Assembly: GCA_030431355.1 (NCBI GenBank)
Contig: JAUIJG010000287.1
Location: 1-6,995 of the forward strand
Direction of reading: 5' to 3'
Origin: a bacterium
Lineage (GTDB): Bacteria; Cyanobacteriota; Vampirovibrionia; Obscuribacterales; Obscuribacteraceae
DNA: 6,995 nucleotides
In this document: positions 5,655-6,995 of the stretch, one piece after another
How the letters are laid out: each line of letters begins with the position of its first letter
Position numbering within the stretch: position 1 is the stretch's first letter
Position numbers and translations under genes: made by a program
Notes under the pieces: model-generated
Database searches by the model: none
Told to the model about the DNA's origin: nothing
What the model saw: only the letters and a program-made list of their open reading frames with translations

Positions 5655-5709
5655 GCTCCGAAAGTATTCCGGCGCTACCCGGTTTTCGATTATTTGACCT
5701 GGTGATTCT

Positions 5710-6267
5710 ATGTCCGAGAGAGCAAAACTGAAAGATGGCATTGCCCTGACTTTTGCGCGAGGAGATGATCTCGACTCAGCACTAAAAGCAGCGCGTTCTG
5801 CCCTCTCCCGGGTTGTCTACCCACCTGATGAAGATTGGGACGGCAAGTCTTTGCAATGGACCCCGGCTGAGTTTAGCGCTCTTTGTTGTGATGAAAGCGG
5901 CAAAGCATTGTCCCATGTCGGAGCGGTGCTGCGTCAGGGAAAAGCCAACGGGGCGAACGTGAAAATTGGTGGCATCGGCAGTGTCATGACACATCCTGAC
6001 GCAAGGCGACAGGGCTTGGCTGCTGCTGGGATAGATGCAGCCGTCGATATGTTCAGAGATGAAAGTGTGGACTTCGGCTTTCTTGTCTGCGCCGAAGCGC
6101 TGTTGCGTCTGTATGGAAGGCTTGGCTGGAAGAGATTTGATGGAGATGTCTACGTGACCCAGCGAGGAAAACGTGTTCTATTCACCTTCAATCACAGTAT
6201 GGTCTTGCCGGTATGTGCTGAAGCACCCGATGGGGGCGAGATAGATCTTCTGGGACCGCCCTGGTAA
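5710..6267 (+). CDS. GNAT family N-acetyltransferase (185 aa)
   Basis: It should transfer an acetyl group from acetyl-CoA to an amine on an unidentified acceptor in the cytoplasm. The acetyl-CoA pyrophosphate loop is R-R-Q-G-L-A (99-104), after the strand IGGIGSVMTHPDA (86-98). The second conserved segment is LYGRLGWKRF (134-143), with Tyr135 where many GNAT enzymes have the catalytic tyrosine. The layout and the C-terminal end (VLPVC…GGEIDLLGPPW) recall the AAC(2')-I-like branch of the superfamily. That is a resemblance only, not evidence for aminoglycoside modification. The ATG at 5710 has a partial ribosome site (GGTG, 5701-5704). The gene is transcribed away from the DUF6745 gene with 118 bp between them. 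No terminator follows directly. Confidence 0.9.
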   Translation: MSERAKLKDGIALTFARGDDLDSALKAARSALSRVVYPPDEDWDGKSLQWTPAEFSALCCDESGKALSHVGAVLRQGKANGANVKIGGIGSVMTHPDARRQGLAAAGIDAAVDMFRDESVDFGFLVCAEALLRLYGRLGWKRFDGDVYVTQRGKRVLFTFNHSMVLPVCAEAPDGGEIDLLGPPW

Positions 6268-6371
6268 TTAGGTCAGTCGGTAGATGTGCCTGTACTTTTG
6301 ATATAGAAACTGGGAGAAGTTGAAGGAATCGTTATGGGGCCAGTTTACAGGCTCTTGCGCCACTATGATAG

Positions 6372-6560
6372 ATGTTAGTTCTGCCAATGGGGCCGCTTCA
6401 GGTGGTAGTCACCGATACCTATGCTGCTATTGTTTTGATTGTGTTTTTGGGTGGAGTGGTTTTCTCTGCCTTCTATCCAGGCATCAAAATTTTTCTGGCG
6501 GATAGACAGGAGCTTAATATTGAACTATTCGATGTGGTTCTCGAATTTATTGATCCCTAG
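6372..6560 (+). CDS. possible small single-pass membrane protein (62 aa)
   Basis: The frame encodes a short N-terminus, one hydrophobic segment at about 18-36 (YAAIVLIVFLGGVVFSAFY), and a charged tail (LADRQELNIELFDVVLEFIDP). The alternation of a clear membrane helix and an acidic amphipathic tail looks protein-like rather than random. An in-frame stop at 6369-6371 precedes the ATG, and no Shine-Dalgarno is visible before it or before the internal ATG at 6387. It lies 104 bp downstream of the GNAT gene on the same strand. No family is recognised. A competing frame at 6320-6505 gives a Cys/Ser-rich product and is less convincing. Confidence 0.4.
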   Translation: MLVLPMGPLQVVVTDTYAAIVLIVFLGGVVFSAFYPGIKIFLADRQELNIELFDVVLEFIDP

Positions 6561-6564
6561 AGGG

Positions 6565-6750
6565 GGGTGACGGAAGCTCTTCGTTCTCGATTTAATGTTC
6601 GGATTTTTCAACGTCACATTAAAGTCACCCATAGCGATTAACTTATCATCATTGCCTCACTTGAGCAGATTAGGCAAAGAAATCGCATAGCTTCTCCGGA
6701 AGGTGATCTCCTCCCGCCCAGGTATGACCGCGCGGAGAAGGGACTGCGAT
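6565..6750 (+). ncRNA. candidate structured RNA or structured 3' UTR ending at the 6765-6805 terminator
   Basis: Several long-range complementary arms occur between the last plus-strand frame and the terminator. Domain one: GGGTGAC (6565-6571) pairs with GTCACCC (6624-6630), and TTTAATGT (6591-6598) with ACATTAAA (6616-6623). An alternative GTGACG (6567-6572) / CGTCAC (6612-6617) pairing excludes the first. A small stem TTGCCT/AGGCAA spans 6652-6677. Domain two: ATCGCA (6682-6687) pairs with TGCGAT (6745-6750), enclosing CTTCTCC (6691-6697) / GGAGAAG (6734-6740). Its loop carries the C-rich CTCCTCCCGCCC (6708-6719), complementary to Shine-Dalgarno-like sequences. No known RNA family is recognised and no clear promoter was found, so the 5' end is uncertain. 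It may instead be the 3' UTR of the upstream genes. Confidence 0.4.
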
Positions 6751-6764
6751 GGTGGTTAAAGGTG

Positions 6765-6805
6765 CAGTGTGCTTCAGAGTGTTCCTGAAGCACATTGTGT
6801 TTTTT
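6765..6805 (+). terminator. strong intrinsic terminator
   Basis: CAGTGTGCTTCAG (6765-6777) pairs with CTGAAGCACATTG (6785-6797) over 13 positions including one G·U, around a 7-base loop. A six-T run follows at 6800-6805. It ends plus-strand transcription coming from the GNAT/small-protein/structured-RNA region. On the minus strand only a short T3 follows, so it may weakly terminate the convergent gene at 6833-6995. Confidence 0.88.
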
Positions 6806-6832
6806 ATGAGTAACTACGGGTCAGGCGGTAGC

Positions 6833-6995
6833 TTAGATTTCCTTGCTGAATCCCAGTAAGTTGAACAAGTTCTTCCTGGGTAAAAAGTAGCATCCCTGCT
6901 CAGTTTCGCTCGGAAGAGAAGGAATTCTCGGATCGAGGTAGCTCAAGAATACTTTCTTGCTGGTAGCCATCTCATCTAGTACCAATATCTGCATA
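6833..6995 (-). CDS. partial hypothetical protein, C-terminal end at the right edge
   Basis: A minus-strand frame is open from the window edge to a TAA at 6833-6835 (54 codons). An ATG at 6992-6994 may be internal, so the true start may lie outside the window. The visible end reads LDEMATSKKVFLSYLDPRIPSLP…EQGCYFLPRKNLFNLLGFSKEI. It has balanced composition, and the plus-strand frame directly opposite it is interrupted by stops. No domain is recognised; it could equally be a very short gene. It converges on the plus-strand terminator at 6765-6805. Confidence 0.45.
   Translation of the reverse strand, partial: MQILVLDEMATSKKVFLSYLDPRIPSLPSETEQGCYFLPRKNLFNLLGFSKEI

Noticed and set aside
5710..6267. 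Calling the GNAT enzyme an aminoglycoside 2'-acetyltransferase
   Set aside because: Only the general layout and C-terminal ending resemble that branch. No substrate-specific residues can be verified, so a generic GNAT call is safer.
6320..6505. 61-residue plus-strand frame from a TTG
   Set aside because: Cys/Ser-rich low-quality product overlapping the better small membrane-protein frame; weak start codon.

Overview
This window looks bacterial: Shine-Dalgarno-led genes, moderate GC in the coding parts, AT-richer intergenic DNA, a type II toxin-antitoxin pair and one intrinsic terminator. No rRNA, tRNA or core housekeeping gene is present, so the lineage cannot be fixed. The DUF6745 protein and the membrane-anchored 'DG' repeat protein are compatible with a non-photosynthetic relative of cyanobacteria or another environmental phylum, but that is a weak guess. 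Gene density is low and most genes are orphans, so this reads as accessory DNA.

Layout. Bases 1-504 are seven tandem copies of a 72-bp unit. Each unit holds two copies of the palindrome TATGCCA-N3-TGGCATA, and all 14 palindromes are invariant. Bases 611-830 hold a second, unrelated array (about 44-bp units). It runs into the stop codon of a minus-strand gene (824-1699) encoding an unrecognised, largely helical soluble protein. Across a hairpin (1751-1776) lies another minus-strand gene (1803-2948) for a single-pass membrane protein with about ten D-G repeat motifs. A gap of about 510 bp with no gene, holding one long inverted repeat, follows.

Bases 3478-4051 carry a minus-strand BrnT-like toxin / BrnA-like ribbon-helix-helix antitoxin pair that overlaps by 41 bp. 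A promoter with a 14-bp palindrome over its -10 lies upstream. Bases 4236-5591 encode a DUF6745 protein on the minus strand; its start is best placed at a GTG behind a very strong ribosome binding site. It diverges from a plus-strand GNAT acetyltransferase (5710-6267) across 118 bp containing a 12-bp palindrome. Then come a possible 62-residue membrane protein (6372-6560) and a stretch of complementary arms (6565-6750) ending in a strong intrinsic terminator (6765-6805), which may be a structured RNA. A partial minus-strand gene runs off the right edge.

Working together: the toxin and antitoxin form a self-contained autoregulated unit. The genes at 824-1699 and 1803-2948 are co-oriented and probably co-transcribed, so they may act together. 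The DUF6745 and GNAT genes share a divergent control region. The most unusual features are the double-palindrome array at the left edge and the structured, terminator-ended region at the right.
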